NCBI RefSeq assembly: GCF_900142215.1
Contig: NZ_FRAC01000013.1
Coordinates: forward strand, 57,187 to 121,186
Length of the DNA stretch: 64,000 bases
Source: Anaerocolumna jejuensis DSM 15929
GTDB lineage: Bacteria; Bacillota; Clostridia; Lachnospirales; Lachnospiraceae
Direction: 5' to 3'
The translations under genes and the position numbers were made by a program. The notes beneath the pieces were generated by a model that saw only the letters and a list, made by a program, of their open reading frames with translations, had not been told where the DNA came from and ran no database searches. Below are positions 11,301-18,871 of this stretch, piece by piece (position 1 is the first letter of the stretch; each line of letters opens with the position of its first letter).

Positions 11301-11434
11301 ACGGTACCACGAAAAAATCCATCGTAGTGATAGCAGGAAAATCAGGTATAGCAACGGCAAAATCCAAAGGGATAGATTATGTGGTTATCAAAGCAGGCGA
11401 TGCTGTGGCAAGGGTTAAGGTAACTGTGAAGTAA
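5375..11434 (+). CDS. Very large secreted modular glycoside hydrolase ((alpha/alpha)-barrel, GH63/MGH1-like) with CBM32, FIVAR and X2 modules
   Basis: A predicted 2,019-aa secreted enzyme. The ATG at 5375 fits the AAGGAGG at 5359-5365; the ATG at 5366 abuts the RBS. After a signal peptide (about 1-32), residues 35-680 look like an (alpha/alpha)-barrel glycosidase of GH63/MGH1 type (for example SWESFFNIQELSLVEPEIAW); the substrate cannot be read. Then follow two Big_4-like domains (about 690-840), a Big_2-like domain (845-925), an F5/8C CBM32 domain (930-1060), an Ig-like domain, a second CBM32 (1155-1285), a FIVAR domain (1290-1355), three tandem X2 modules (about 1360, 1455 and 1555, roughly 95 aa each), a clostridial surface-protein domain (1680-1850), and two C-terminal Big_2-like domains. 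No sortase motif is visible. Its place between GH26 and the importer suggests it acts on mannan or mannose-containing glycans, which is inference. Confidence 0.75.
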   Translation: MKLKKWVSGVLCFTMLFSLQTPGLSTRVDAAPGAEKAATIGTVDLTGDQAFDSDSVMNNDDDQWRWLSYPESRMVTNYGKRSEKAKYDGGMNLNVAFAVNGFQTKDSMHKIQMGPKGGAVSDYQTLKTAWYPYKLTADATYSKGSLHMDEFFADKNTFVRLISVKDAAEAQLKMSAKISGISLQEDGTLLVEQKDYWLVYKLMLLNDTTNVSKLLKPVVNGEDWSVLIPFDTDTANVAFSMTLLPKNAGSNSASKALELAGETMKVGNRLSDKLQATKTFWDGKLAKVPAPTVWGVTGNASNASVSAEKHRRSFYAAWAFQYQNIVEPTPEKGYPYYQVTLGKASTWAHGAASAPNSCSWESFFNIQELSLVEPEIAWDAVKGFIYNIDENGILDGECLPSQKAHTVWVCYSNLLQKGIDKKDELEDLYPYIRRYLLWRAENPRWIYGSQNFSDEKDISFVTQWFSDVNYAVKICEALGKYDDIAMYENLKTQMGENSRDWFFQEYDYATGTGRIMAFRFLNQTGENRYKYSSHDSYQPDALNYVYSSLFADFPKDLTDMLVQSYLNFRNNDAPLLGFDFFKYGDGVHTAYGLMEKELKYPQLKGEWKKFVSAVLCNVVKNVDFAECLRVSGGSAKLEGVEPSSFNATAMIDYTYMLNGLRIDMGELTAIGDATVQKTQNTDVTVYTIKGTKPELPKTVTVANGKGEAMDALAIWPEIPEASYSGEEAQSEFKVEGSIYGTELKVTATVKVYKEDVTIQPVKDSVLAGKVPALPETVAATYDKDGITHNCVVKIKWNELKSEDFAAAGIVKVGGRIEFNQQAVEAQVNVLNGPVIQAADTMEQYQSTKLSVVNQDDTEQEYTNVQWSISNGGYDAVAGISQDGTLLAVKPGEVTVNATVKDANGSSFTASKTIHISEKKVTTFSYGAKVTASNYADDASTPEKAIDENELTWWRGANNDANQWFQIEMKQTIPVNGMKIRWYEGNQPKAIQLLTSEDGVSWNSVYTRSSGISSGRENYSEIIVLNQSVKAKYVKLVSSQAGDNKTGIIEFQVFGSPEITTSASDIAITSGTGDFTITEKGALLQLYANVVPNDVSDGRVVWSLTDINGNATDIAAITPYGAVNPMKNGTVIAVATAADGSGVRASQTITIINQDLVNVALNKSASATTNSSDAYKATDGSLATRWGSAKNAPQNSSFTVDLKGKYEISSIALYFESALPVDFILQYSKDGTVWKEIKQVSGNKEQNLRYTFEPVKADYLRLQALKTTNQEWGFSVWEFEAYGQLFIINKNALQSLYDEVRDLKEEEYTAQSYGSFKIFLAAAEAVLKDEDASQAAVDKAQGDLKSAMDGLVKITGEVSAVIAPANLFFDRNPEKQADASTAITWNDAAKITDIRNAESSIDPANYAVSDSTLTIKKEYLAGLAAGDYTFHVEFDKGNAAALYISVTDTTETAPGSAVLSPASAGFDKNPEYQADVTTTIVWNDATKITDIKNAGNSIAVENYAVSGSSLTIKKEYLSQLSAGSHPLKVEFDAGDAFILLVNIADTTPAPVVSAVITPANTGFDQRYENKADINTSITWNDASVITGITLDGNILGPENYAVDGTRLTIKKEYLTGLGLGDHVLAIVFDKGNAAVLNVKIMNTTAATGSYQEPAPIVTPVKAEPQIAGSDGAAGWDAIVKNISSTEEGKQEKSQVAIDMKKETVLPKEVLSTLKGKDITLKLQMEGYNWVLNGLTITGDNLRDTDLSVTRRENVIPGETVKNTAGENSSLQLQLIHNGEFGFGATLEMNLDKKDKGLIANLFYYDPASKTLLLQGISKIDDNGNTAFAFRHASDYVIVLSKKALIEDELGKITVTPEQKTLYAGGTTGKSAAINLCLPEVIKNAIENGSVESKITYQSGNSKIAAVSDTGKITALKNGTVTVKTIVTVDGRIRTFATKVKVRKAYLETEKKAVTMKTGEKAAFSVKCFGYKKADVVYGTTKKSIVVIAGKSGIATAKSKGIDYVVIKAGDAVARVKVTVK

Positions 11435-11449
11435 GGAAAGGGAAAGAAT

Positions 11450-11479
11450 CCCAGCCAGTTTTTTCAAGAATTGGCTGGG
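11450..11479 (+). terminator. Hairpin after the large secreted glycosidase
   Basis: An 11-bp stem (CCCAGCCAGTT 11450-11460 with 11469-11479, one G-U) lies 16 bp after the stop codon. A clear T-tract is missing, so it may be an RNA-stabilising 3' hairpin more than a strong terminator. Confidence 0.5.
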
Positions 11480-11500
11480 AAGAATTCAAGTAATTCCGGT

Positions 11501-11529
11501 TTGAAATTCAAGTAGCCGGATGATAAGAT
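11501..11529 (+). promoter_or_regulatory. Candidate promoter of the mannoside importer genes
   Basis: TTGAAA (11501-11506), a 17-bp spacer and TAAGAT (11524-11529) precede the binding-protein gene by about 165 bp. The leader then contains a 9-bp hairpin (11573-11581 with 11589-11597) and the palindromic element at 11611. Moderate match only. Confidence 0.35.
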
Positions 11530-11610
11530 TTATACATAAGCGACTGCAGTTAGCTGAATTGTATTAAAGCAAGTGTGAAAGGAAAGCACTTTCACACTCC
11601 ATTATTTATG

Positions 11611-11646
11611 GCAGTACCGCAGACCTGTCTGCGGTATGCAATGGGA
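11611..11646. repeat. Short dispersed palindromic element, copy 1
   Basis: Ten-base arms (TACCGCAGAC 11615-11624 and GTCTGCGGTA 11627-11636) sit 2 nt apart and are flanked by GCAG on the left and TGCAATGGGA on the right. The same architecture recurs at 38540-38573, and the right half recurs at about 54567-54580. It lies in the leader of the binding-protein gene. Confidence 0.6.
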
Positions 11647-11694
11647 GTAAGTATGTATAACGCATGTTATATGCTATAAAACGGAGGTAATGCT

Positions 11695-13131
11695 ATGAAA
11701 AAAGCAGGCTTTGGAAAAAAAGCAATTATGGGTATGTTAGCAGTAGTATTGGTGGGTACAATGCTTGTTGGCTGCGGAAAAGGCGGCAGTAACAAAGCGG
11801 AAGATGCAAAGGCAGGCAATGATAAAACAAGCAGCAGCGGCGGAACAATTACGGTGGATTTTTGGACTGCTCCGGAGCAATATAATTTAAAAATCTGGAG
11901 TTCTTATGCGGATAAATTTAATGCGGAAAAGGTTCAGTTAAATGGCAAGACAGTTGAATTAAAGGTACAGATGATGCCGGCACAGCCATCCTCGGAAGCT
12001 GGTATCCAGAATGCAATTGCAACAGGTACGGTACCTGCAATTTCTGAGAATATAAACAGAAGTTTTGCAAATATACTTAACAGCTCAGAGGCACTTTATG
12101 ATATCAGCAAGGAAGAATGGTTCAAAGCGATTGCTGCTGAACGTCATATTGAAAAGGTAATGGATGGATGGGCAATTAACGGTTCTCAATACGTAATCCC
12201 CTTATATGTAAATCCAATCACCTATTGCTATAACAGCAAAGCTTTAAAGGCACTTGGTGTTACCGAAGTACCCCAGACAATGGATGATTTTAATGCATTG
12301 CTTACCAAATACAAGGAACAGGCAGATACCTTGAATAAGGATGGCATAACACATTTTATGTACCGTGCAGAGCTTTTAAATGCAGCAAATTACTGGGAAA
12401 GATGGTTTGACGTAGAATCCCAATACAATGCATTTTCTAAAGGAACACCCCTTGTTGACGGCAATAAGCTGACAGCGGATAAAGAGGCCTTAACAAAAGT
12501 ATTTCAGCTCTATGGTTCAATCGGTGACAAAGTGCTGACCGGTACAATTGATGGAATCTGGCAGCAGGACAAAGTGCCGGTGGTTATGGGAATCGGTGCT
12601 CCCTGGGATGTTTCGGCAAATACTGCGGCCGGTAAGGTTTATGGCATGGACGGAGATTACGTATTCGGACCGACCTTAGTGGAAAAGGAAGGAGATACTC
12701 ATTTCAACTATGCTGATTCCAAGGGAATTGTACTTTATAAAAACAAGGCGGTTTCAGAGGAAGAGCATCAGGGCGCTATTGAATTTTTGAAATATGTGTT
12801 CACCGGAGCCGGCAAGGATACTTTTGATACCGACTGGCTGAATGCCACGACCATGCTGCCCGTCAGAGGTGATTTGGAAACCAATGCAGCTTTATCCAAC
12901 TACTTTGCAGAGAATCCTGCATTGAAAGATATCAGTTCATTTGTTGCAGATGCGATTCCCGGGATGGCACATGAAAAAGGTGCGGATATCATGACAGTAT
13001 TGGGTGAAAAAGCAGTTGTTCCCTTTGCAACAGAGCTTCTGCCAGGTGTTGGAATGATGGAAAATCCGGATGTGTCCGCCTACGTGGATAAAGCAATGGA
13101 AGCTATGAAATCAGCAGGCAGCCTGGAATAA
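11695..13131 (+). CDS. ABC sugar-binding lipoprotein (family 1 extracellular solute-binding protein)
   Basis: This is the substrate-binding lipoprotein of the first ABC importer, 478 aa. A lipobox (LVGC) puts the lipidated Cys at residue 27, followed by a Gly/Ser/Lys-rich linker and a two-lobed SBP_bac_1 fold beginning near TVDFWTAPEQYN. The length is normal for oligosaccharide-binding proteins. A good RBS (GGAGGT) precedes the ATG. Two permease genes and a GH130 phosphorylase follow in the same direction, so the likely ligand is a manno-oligosaccharide. No ATPase gene accompanies the set; such importers usually share an MsmK/MsmX-type ATPase encoded elsewhere. Confidence 0.85.
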   Translation: MKKAGFGKKAIMGMLAVVLVGTMLVGCGKGGSNKAEDAKAGNDKTSSSGGTITVDFWTAPEQYNLKIWSSYADKFNAEKVQLNGKTVELKVQMMPAQPSSEAGIQNAIATGTVPAISENINRSFANILNSSEALYDISKEEWFKAIAAERHIEKVMDGWAINGSQYVIPLYVNPITYCYNSKALKALGVTEVPQTMDDFNALLTKYKEQADTLNKDGITHFMYRAELLNAANYWERWFDVESQYNAFSKGTPLVDGNKLTADKEALTKVFQLYGSIGDKVLTGTIDGIWQQDKVPVVMGIGAPWDVSANTAAGKVYGMDGDYVFGPTLVEKEGDTHFNYADSKGIVLYKNKAVSEEEHQGAIEFLKYVFTGAGKDTFDTDWLNATTMLPVRGDLETNAALSNYFAENPALKDISSFVADAIPGMAHEKGADIMTVLGEKAVVPFATELLPGVGMMENPDVSAYVDKAMEAMKSAGSLE

Positions 13132-13160
13132 TGAACGGGATACCGCTTATAAGCAGTATA

Positions 13161-13186
13161 TCCCTGCATCTGAAAAGATGCAGGGA
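13161..13186 (+). terminator. Partial terminator/processing hairpin between binding protein and permease genes
   Basis: A perfect 11-bp stem TCCCTGCATCT/AGATGCAGGGA with a GAAA tetraloop is followed by TAAATTTTTG. Such hairpins after binding-protein genes commonly lower expression of the downstream permeases relative to the binding protein. Confidence 0.65.
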
Positions 13187-13259
13187 TAAATTTTTGAAAT
13201 AGATTATTACAAGAACAATTCATTTCAAGGAATTTGAAGTGATGGAAAGGGGCTAGTCA

Positions 13260-14177
13260 ATGAATAAAAATACAGCGGCAGTCAGTAAAGCTGTAAAGAA
13301 ACGCAGACGAAGGAATAACGGGATTGCCTGGTTGTTTAATGCACCGTATCTGGTATATTCCCTGGTGTTCATGCTGCTGCCTTTAGGCTGGGCATTTTGG
13401 CTGTCTTTAACAGATTGGAATCTGATGTCACCGGAGTATAATTTTGTAAAGCTTGAGAACTTTATTAATTTGTTTGCAGATGAAAAGGTGAGGGCTGCTT
13501 TTTGGAATTCACTCCGTTATTTGGTTCCCATTGTTGTACTGTGCTTTGCCTTAGGTATCGGAATTGCCCTTCTCGTTTCACGTCTGCCGGAAAAAATAAA
13601 AGGCTTTGCAGCCGTTATGTTTTTTATCCCATACCTGACTTCAGGCGTTTCCACATCTGTAATGGTAAAATACCTGTTCAGTTATAATTCCGCACTCAGT
13701 ATCTTTTTAAGGGAACATTTTAATCTGAATGTTAACTGGCTCCAGAGTAAAGCTGCTTTTTGGATTTTAGTTGTGATGATCGTATGGAAGATGGCCGGAT
13801 ATTATGCCTTATTCGTACTCTCTGCAATTGAAAATGTATCCGAGGATGTTTATGAGGCCGGAATGCTGGATGGATGTACCGGTATCCGCAAATTACTGTA
13901 TATCACTTTGCCGATGATTATGCCGACAATTACTTCTGTTGTGGTATTGGCTGCGGGACTTTCCTTTCAGATCTTTTCTGAGCCCTTTTTACTTACCGGC
14001 GGCGGTCCGGCCCTGGCAACCACGACCTGGCAGCTGGAAATCTACAATGCTTCCTTTACCAGGTTCCGTGCAGGTTATGGTGCAGCCATGGCAATTGCCA
14101 ATGCTGTGCAGATATTTATTGTAATTCAATTAATTACATGGCTTCTGAATAAATTAAATAAAAAATTTGGTTGGTAA
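13260..14177 (+). CDS. ABC sugar transporter permease, MalF/UgpA type
   Basis: An inner-membrane permease subunit, 305 aa, with six predicted membrane segments after a basic N-terminus (KKRRRRNNG). The EAA loop that contacts the ATPase is visible as EAGMLDGCTGIRKLLYITLP at about residues 200-219. It pairs with the MalG-type permease immediately downstream, and both serve the lipoprotein encoded upstream. The start follows GGAAAGGGG with acceptable spacing. Confidence 0.88.
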   Translation: MNKNTAAVSKAVKKRRRRNNGIAWLFNAPYLVYSLVFMLLPLGWAFWLSLTDWNLMSPEYNFVKLENFINLFADEKVRAAFWNSLRYLVPIVVLCFALGIGIALLVSRLPEKIKGFAAVMFFIPYLTSGVSTSVMVKYLFSYNSALSIFLREHFNLNVNWLQSKAAFWILVVMIVWKMAGYYALFVLSAIENVSEDVYEAGMLDGCTGIRKLLYITLPMIMPTITSVVVLAAGLSFQIFSEPFLLTGGGPALATTTWQLEIYNASFTRFRAGYGAAMAIANAVQIFIVIQLITWLLNKLNKKFGW

Positions 14178-14191
14178 GGGGGATTACCGGA

Positions 14192-15031
14192 ATGGTTCGA
14201 ACACGAAAAAAAATAAAAATGTCTACCGTTGTTATTACAATCGTAACATTGTTACTGCTGGCTATTTCTCTGTTCCCATATTATTATATGGTACTGCAGT
14301 CTTTCCTTCCCTGGAAGCTAGTAGATAAGGCCCTTTTGCCCAAAAGCATTTCTCTTGACAGCTATATGTATTTGCTGGGCGGAAAAAATGCTGGTTCTGC
14401 GGATCCATGGCAATGGGTGGGAGCCTTAGTGAACTCATTTATTGTATCCGTACCCACAGCGGTCATCTCGGTGCTGGTCGGCCTGATGACAGGCTATGCG
14501 GCTACCAATATGTATTATAAGGGCAAAGGTATGATTTATTCCTCCCTGCTCTTTCAAATGTTCTTCCCTGTGATAATTTTATTAGTACCCAGGTATATGC
14601 TGATACGCCCCCTTGCAAATAATTATCTCGGCATGATACTGCCTTTGATTATATCTATCTGGGGCATCTTTATGTATATTAATTATTTTAAGACCGTACC
14701 GAAGGTAGTATTTGAAGCGGCTAAAATAGATGGGGCAAGTCATCTGCAGATATTGTTAAAAATAGCATTGCCGTCTACCAAGTCAATCAGTATCATAGTA
14801 TTTTTATCCGTTTTTATGACAAGGTGGAACGAGTTAATGTGGGATATGCTGGTTGCTCCGGATTACAGGAGGCAGACCCTGAATGTTATGATTTCAACAC
14901 AATTCAATCAGAACTCTACCGTGCCGGGGCCCATGTATGCAGCATCTGTGCTATTGACTCTGCCTGTAATCATTCTATTCTTATGTTTTTCGAAATACTT
15001 CAAGGAAGGTATTAACTTTATGTTGAAATAG
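14192..15031 (+). CDS. ABC sugar transporter permease, MalG/UgpE type
   Basis: The second permease of the mannoside importer, 279 aa. The ATG at 14192 is preferred because AAGGGGG (14176-14182) lies 9 nt before it; a TTG at 14171 would overlap the upstream gene with no RBS. Six membrane segments are predicted, and the EAA motif reads EAAKIDGASHLQILLKIALP. It lies 14 nt after the MalF-type gene and 10 nt before the GH130 gene, so the three are almost certainly co-transcribed. Confidence 0.88.
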   Translation: MVRTRKKIKMSTVVITIVTLLLLAISLFPYYYMVLQSFLPWKLVDKALLPKSISLDSYMYLLGGKNAGSADPWQWVGALVNSFIVSVPTAVISVLVGLMTGYAATNMYYKGKGMIYSSLLFQMFFPVIILLVPRYMLIRPLANNYLGMILPLIISIWGIFMYINYFKTVPKVVFEAAKIDGASHLQILLKIALPSTKSISIIVFLSVFMTRWNELMWDMLVAPDYRRQTLNVMISTQFNQNSTVPGPMYAASVLLTLPVIILFLCFSKYFKEGINFMLK

Positions 15032-15041
15032 GTGGCCGATT

Positions 15042-16145
15042 ATGAAAAATGAAAAAATAAATTCAATGGATGTAAATGTTATAAGATGTGAAAATAATCC
15101 CCTCATTTTGCCGGAAATGGTGAAACCTTCCTGTGAAGATTTTGTTGTAAAAGGTGTTTTTAACTGCGGGGCTGCAAAATATAAGGAGGAATACATTCTC
15201 CTGTGCCGCGTTGCGGAGGCGGTCAGAACGGACAGTGATGATGTTGTAAAATTCCCCATAGTGGTTGAGGAAGAGGGGAAGAACTGCTTTAAAACAATAA
15301 CTCTGGTAAAGTCGGAGAATCCGCAATTATGCTTTGATGACAGCAGAACAATCACACGGGGAAACGACGCTAATACCAATGTGGTTTATCTGACCACCCT
15401 GTCCCACCTGAGGATTGCACGTTCAAAGGACGGTATTCATTTTACAATTGATGATAAGCCGACCATTATGCCCAATGGGGATAATGAATGCTGGGGGATG
15501 GAAGATCCCAGAATCACCCTGATTGACGGCACCTATTACATTAATTACACTGCAATTTCACCCAACGGTGCGGAAACGGCTTTGATAACAACAAGGGATT
15601 TTGAAAGCTATACAAGGCAGGGCTGTATTTTTCTGCCGGAGAATAAAGATATTGCCATTTTTCCGGAAAAGATTAACGGAAAGTACTATGCATTTAACCG
15701 GCCGGTTCCCAAGGCCATCGGTACGCCAGATATCTGGCTGTCGGAATCGGAGGATTTGCTTCATTGGGGAAAACACCGGCATTTTTACGGTGTTGCAGAT
15801 ACCCAGTGGGAGAATGGCCGTATTGGCGGAGGCGCACCTCCCTTTAAGACGGACAAAGGCTGGGTAAAGATATACCATGCCGCCGATCGAAATAACCGCT
15901 ACTGCCTTGGAGCATTCCTGCTGGATTTGGAGCATCCGGATAAAATCCTTGCAAAATCAGAAAGGCCTCTCCTAGAGCCTGAAGCAGCTTATGAAAAAGA
16001 AGGCTTTTTTGGCCAGGTGGTATTTACATGCGGCTGCTTATATGAAAATAATAAGCTGATAATTTATTATGGAGCTTCAGACGACACTATCTGCCGTGCC
16101 GACATAGCAATGGAAGATCTGTACCTGCATTTAGGGGTATTATAA
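15042..16145 (+). CDS. GH130 beta-mannoside / manno-oligosaccharide phosphorylase
   Basis: A cytoplasmic GH130 enzyme, 367 aa, with no signal peptide. It has the five-bladed propeller signatures: the catalytic Asp155 in WGMEDPRIT, HLRIARSKDGIHF before it, and the phosphate-site-like stretch IGGGAPPFKTDKGWVKIYH. GH130 enzymes phosphorolyse beta-1,4- or beta-1,2-mannosides (and Man-GlcNAc or Man-Glc) to mannose-1-phosphate. The sequence alone does not fix the linkage. Its place directly behind the importer and downstream of a secreted GH26 mannanase argues for manno-oligosaccharides made outside the cell. Confidence 0.87.
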   Translation: MKNEKINSMDVNVIRCENNPLILPEMVKPSCEDFVVKGVFNCGAAKYKEEYILLCRVAEAVRTDSDDVVKFPIVVEEEGKNCFKTITLVKSENPQLCFDDSRTITRGNDANTNVVYLTTLSHLRIARSKDGIHFTIDDKPTIMPNGDNECWGMEDPRITLIDGTYYINYTAISPNGAETALITTRDFESYTRQGCIFLPENKDIAIFPEKINGKYYAFNRPVPKAIGTPDIWLSESEDLLHWGKHRHFYGVADTQWENGRIGGGAPPFKTDKGWVKIYHAADRNNRYCLGAFLLDLEHPDKILAKSERPLLEPEAAYEKEGFFGQVVFTCGCLYENNKLIIYYGASDDTICRADIAMEDLYLHLGVL

Positions 16146-16404
16146 TAGAAAAGCAGAACGGTATTAAGATACTGCCCGGATAGAATGATAGAGCATGATA
16201 TTTCTGGAAGGAAGAAGGAGCTTAACCCGGCAGCAAAGAGGCTGAAAACAGATTGAAGGATATTGGAAAAAACTTTTAAAATATTTGCCGTATAGATAAG
16301 AAATTCTAAAAGGGAAGACTATGGTGCAGCAGGCCATAGCTGCATCATGGAAACAATAACTTAAGGATGCTTTTTGAATGACGAATATTATTAAGGAGGA
16401 TGTC

Positions 16405-17448
16405 ATGAAAACTACAATGAAACAAATTGCAGATTTGCATGGAGTATCTATTAATGCAGTGTCTTTGGCTTTAAATAATAAACCGGGTGTAAGTAATGAA
16501 ATGAGGTCTAAAATACTTAAAACAGCTGAGGAAATGGGATATTTGGAAAGCAAGGAAAAATATATACGGACATTCTCCCGGACCAATTTATGTGTCATGA
16601 TGCAAAAAATATATTCTGAAGATATGAATTTCTACGGACGGATTTTATATGCGGTGACAGAAGAGGCAAAAAAAAACGGCTATGATATCCTTATGAACTT
16701 TTTTGATGATAGTAATCTGGAAGTACCCACAATGATTAGTGAGCGTAGAGTTGCCGGAATTATTATTATCGGAAAGATAAAAGATGAAAATATCGAGAAG
16801 CTTCAAAAATATTACAGGCCTGTTGTGCTGGTGGATCATGCATCCCTGACAAAAAGCATAGACAGTATACTAACGGATAATAAACTGGGCGGTTTTATTG
16901 TGACCAAATATTTAATTGATAAAGGTTTCAAAAAAATCGGATTTTTTGGAGAGCTGGATTATTCTTTAAGTATCAAGGAACGGTTTTTTGGATTCAGAGA
17001 AGCCATTGGTATCTTGAAAAACAATCAAGAACTGAAAAATACGTCTGTGGATAAATACATCCAGAAATATTCCGTTACGGATGATATTGAAGATGCAGTG
17101 CTCTCAAGTGATATTATGAAAATCATACAGTGTATCAAAAAGTTAAAACAATTGCCCGAAGTATTTATTTGTTCCAATGATAAAGCGGCAATTCTGTTGT
17201 TAATGGCTCTCCAATCCTTAGGGTACCATGCTCCCGAGGATATTTCATTGGTTGGCTTTGATAACATTGATATGTGTGAAAAAGTTAACCCTAAATTAAC
17301 AACGGTTAATGTAAATAAAGATATGATGGGTAAACGGGCCGTACAACGGGTCATATACCGCATTTCCCATAAAAACTGCGTTTCGGAAAATACGGTCATC
17401 AATGTGGAGCTGATAGAGCGTGATTCGGTCAGATTACCCTCAAAATAA
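16405..17448 (+). CDS. LacI-family transcriptional regulator of the mannoside locus
   Basis: A 347-aa LacI/GalR-type regulator. The start is ATG 16405, placed by AAGGAGGA at 16393-16400; an upstream in-frame ATG at 16378 lacks an RBS. The N-terminal HTH (residues 4-50) contains QIADLHGVSINAVSLALNNK and the hinge, followed by a periplasmic-binding-protein-like sugar domain with the C-terminal EDISLVGFDNIDMCEKVNP signature. It is the last gene of the mannan cluster and likely responds to an oligosaccharide imported by this system. A clear operator was not identified in the upstream regions. Confidence 0.88.
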   Translation: MKTTMKQIADLHGVSINAVSLALNNKPGVSNEMRSKILKTAEEMGYLESKEKYIRTFSRTNLCVMMQKIYSEDMNFYGRILYAVTEEAKKNGYDILMNFFDDSNLEVPTMISERRVAGIIIIGKIKDENIEKLQKYYRPVVLVDHASLTKSIDSILTDNKLGGFIVTKYLIDKGFKKIGFFGELDYSLSIKERFFGFREAIGILKNNQELKNTSVDKYIQKYSVTDDIEDAVLSSDIMKIIQCIKKLKQLPEVFICSNDKAAILLLMALQSLGYHAPEDISLVGFDNIDMCEKVNPKLTTVNVNKDMMGKRAVQRVIYRISHKNCVSENTVINVELIERDSVRLPSK

Positions 17449-17463
17449 GAGCTCTATCTGTAA

Positions 17464-17506
17464 CACCCCTTAAGATTAGACATAATCTAACTTAGGGGGT
17501 TTTTAA
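17464..17506 (+). terminator. Terminator of the mannoside locus
   Basis: A strong imperfect stem pairs CCCCTTAAGATTAGA with TCTAACTTAGGGGG and is followed by TTTTT, just after the LacI stop codon. Confidence 0.85.
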
Positions 17507-17596
17507 CGTTGTAATTCCGATATTATCAAGTTCTGACATTATTTAATTTGTTTAATATTTCCAGCACATTTATTTATTTCCTATTAAATATCATAA

Positions 17597-17625
17597 TTGA
17601 TTTTATAAAATAAAGAATGTATAAT
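17597..17625 (+). promoter_or_regulatory. Promoter of the cyclopropane fatty acid synthase gene
   Basis: TTGATT (17597-17602), an exact 17-bp spacer and a consensus TATAAT (17620-17625) lie 72 bp before the start codon. Confidence 0.7.
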
Positions 17626-17696
17626 GAGTACGAATTAATTAGCAAAAAAAGGTAACAATGTAAATAACAGGTAAATTAAATGGAGGGAGAAGTAAT

Positions 17697-18860
17697 ATGG
17701 CTGTAAGTAACTTAATGATTGATTATTTAAAAAAATTTGATGAAAATCCGTTCTGTGTTGAATTGCATGGTAAAGAGCATTTAATTGGCACAGGCAACCC
17801 AATGTTTAAAGTAATATTTAACAAAGAAATAGCTGTTTCAGATTTGATGACAAGTACGTCCATCGCATTGGGTGAAGGCTATATGAAAGGTGATATCGAA
17901 ATTGAAGGTGATTTGTATCACGCTCTGAACTGTTTCCTTGGACAGATGGGAAAATTCCATACGGACAAAAAAGCATTGAAAAAATTAATTTTTTCTTCAA
18001 GCTCTAAAAAAAATCAAAAGATGGAAGTATCTTCCCATTATGACATTGGAAATGATTTTTACAAGCTTTGGCTGGATGAGTCTTTAACATACTCCTGCGC
18101 ATACTTTGCCAGGGAAGAGGATACGCTCTTTGAGGCTCAGAATAACAAAATAGAAAGAATTCTAAAAAAATTATATTTAAAACCCGGAATGAGTCTGCTT
18201 GATATTGGATGCGGATGGGGCAGCCTGCTCATCCAAGCCGCCAAGGAATATGGAATTACAGGAAAAGGCATTACATTAAGCCAGGAGCAGTACCAGGGTT
18301 TTAAGCAAAAGATAGAAGAGGAAGGCCTGACAGACAAATTGTCTGTGGAGATATTGGATTATCGGGATCTGCCAAAGCAGGAATGGGCATTTGACCGGGT
18401 TGTCAGTGTTGGAATGATTGAGCATGTCGGAAGAGATAATTATAATCAGTTTTTATCTTGTGTTAATTCTGTATTGAAGCCCCAGGGACTGTTTTTATTG
18501 CATTATATCAGTGCACTGAAAGAATATCCGGGTGACGCATGGATTAAAAAGTATATTTTCCCGGGAGGAATGGTACCAAGCCTCAGAGAAATCATTAACT
18601 TGTGTTCCGATTATAATTTTTATACTTTGGATGTGGAAAGCTTACGAAGGCATTATAACAGGACACTGTTATGCTGGGATAGGAATTTTAACGAACACCG
18701 GGCGGAAATTGAGAAAATGATGGGGCTGGAATTTACGAGAATGTGGGATTTGTACCTGTGTGCATGTGCGGCGACCTTTAATAATGGAATCATAGATTTA
18801 CACCAGGTGCTTATCAGCAAAGGGGTAAACAATCAGCTGCCTATGACAAGATGGTATTAA
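17697..18860 (+). CDS. cfa: Cyclopropane-fatty-acyl-phospholipid synthase
   Basis: An S-adenosylmethionine-dependent enzyme that adds a methylene bridge to unsaturated phospholipid acyl chains at the membrane, 387 aa, normal length for the family. The N-terminal lipid-binding domain (1-110) contains GEGYMKGDIEIEGDL. The methyltransferase domain shows SSHYDIGNDFYKLWLDESLTYSCAYF, SAM motif I LLDIGCGWGSL, and MIEHVGRDNY with the catalytic-region Glu. The C-terminal MTRWY ending is typical. It has its own promoter and is monocistronic or weakly linked to the next gene. Confidence 0.93.
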   Translation: MAVSNLMIDYLKKFDENPFCVELHGKEHLIGTGNPMFKVIFNKEIAVSDLMTSTSIALGEGYMKGDIEIEGDLYHALNCFLGQMGKFHTDKKALKKLIFSSSSKKNQKMEVSSHYDIGNDFYKLWLDESLTYSCAYFAREEDTLFEAQNNKIERILKKLYLKPGMSLLDIGCGWGSLLIQAAKEYGITGKGITLSQEQYQGFKQKIEEEGLTDKLSVEILDYRDLPKQEWAFDRVVSVGMIEHVGRDNYNQFLSCVNSVLKPQGLFLLHYISALKEYPGDAWIKKYIFPGGMVPSLREIINLCSDYNFYTLDVESLRRHYNRTLLCWDRNFNEHRAEIEKMMGLEFTRMWDLYLCACAATFNNGIIDLHQVLISKGVNNQLPMTRWY

Positions 18861-18871
18861 TTAAAATACAG

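Noticed and set aside
16146..16404. Riboswitch or operator before the first lacI gene
   Set aside because: A small dyad around 16322-16348 is present, but no known riboswitch motif or convincing operator could be read.
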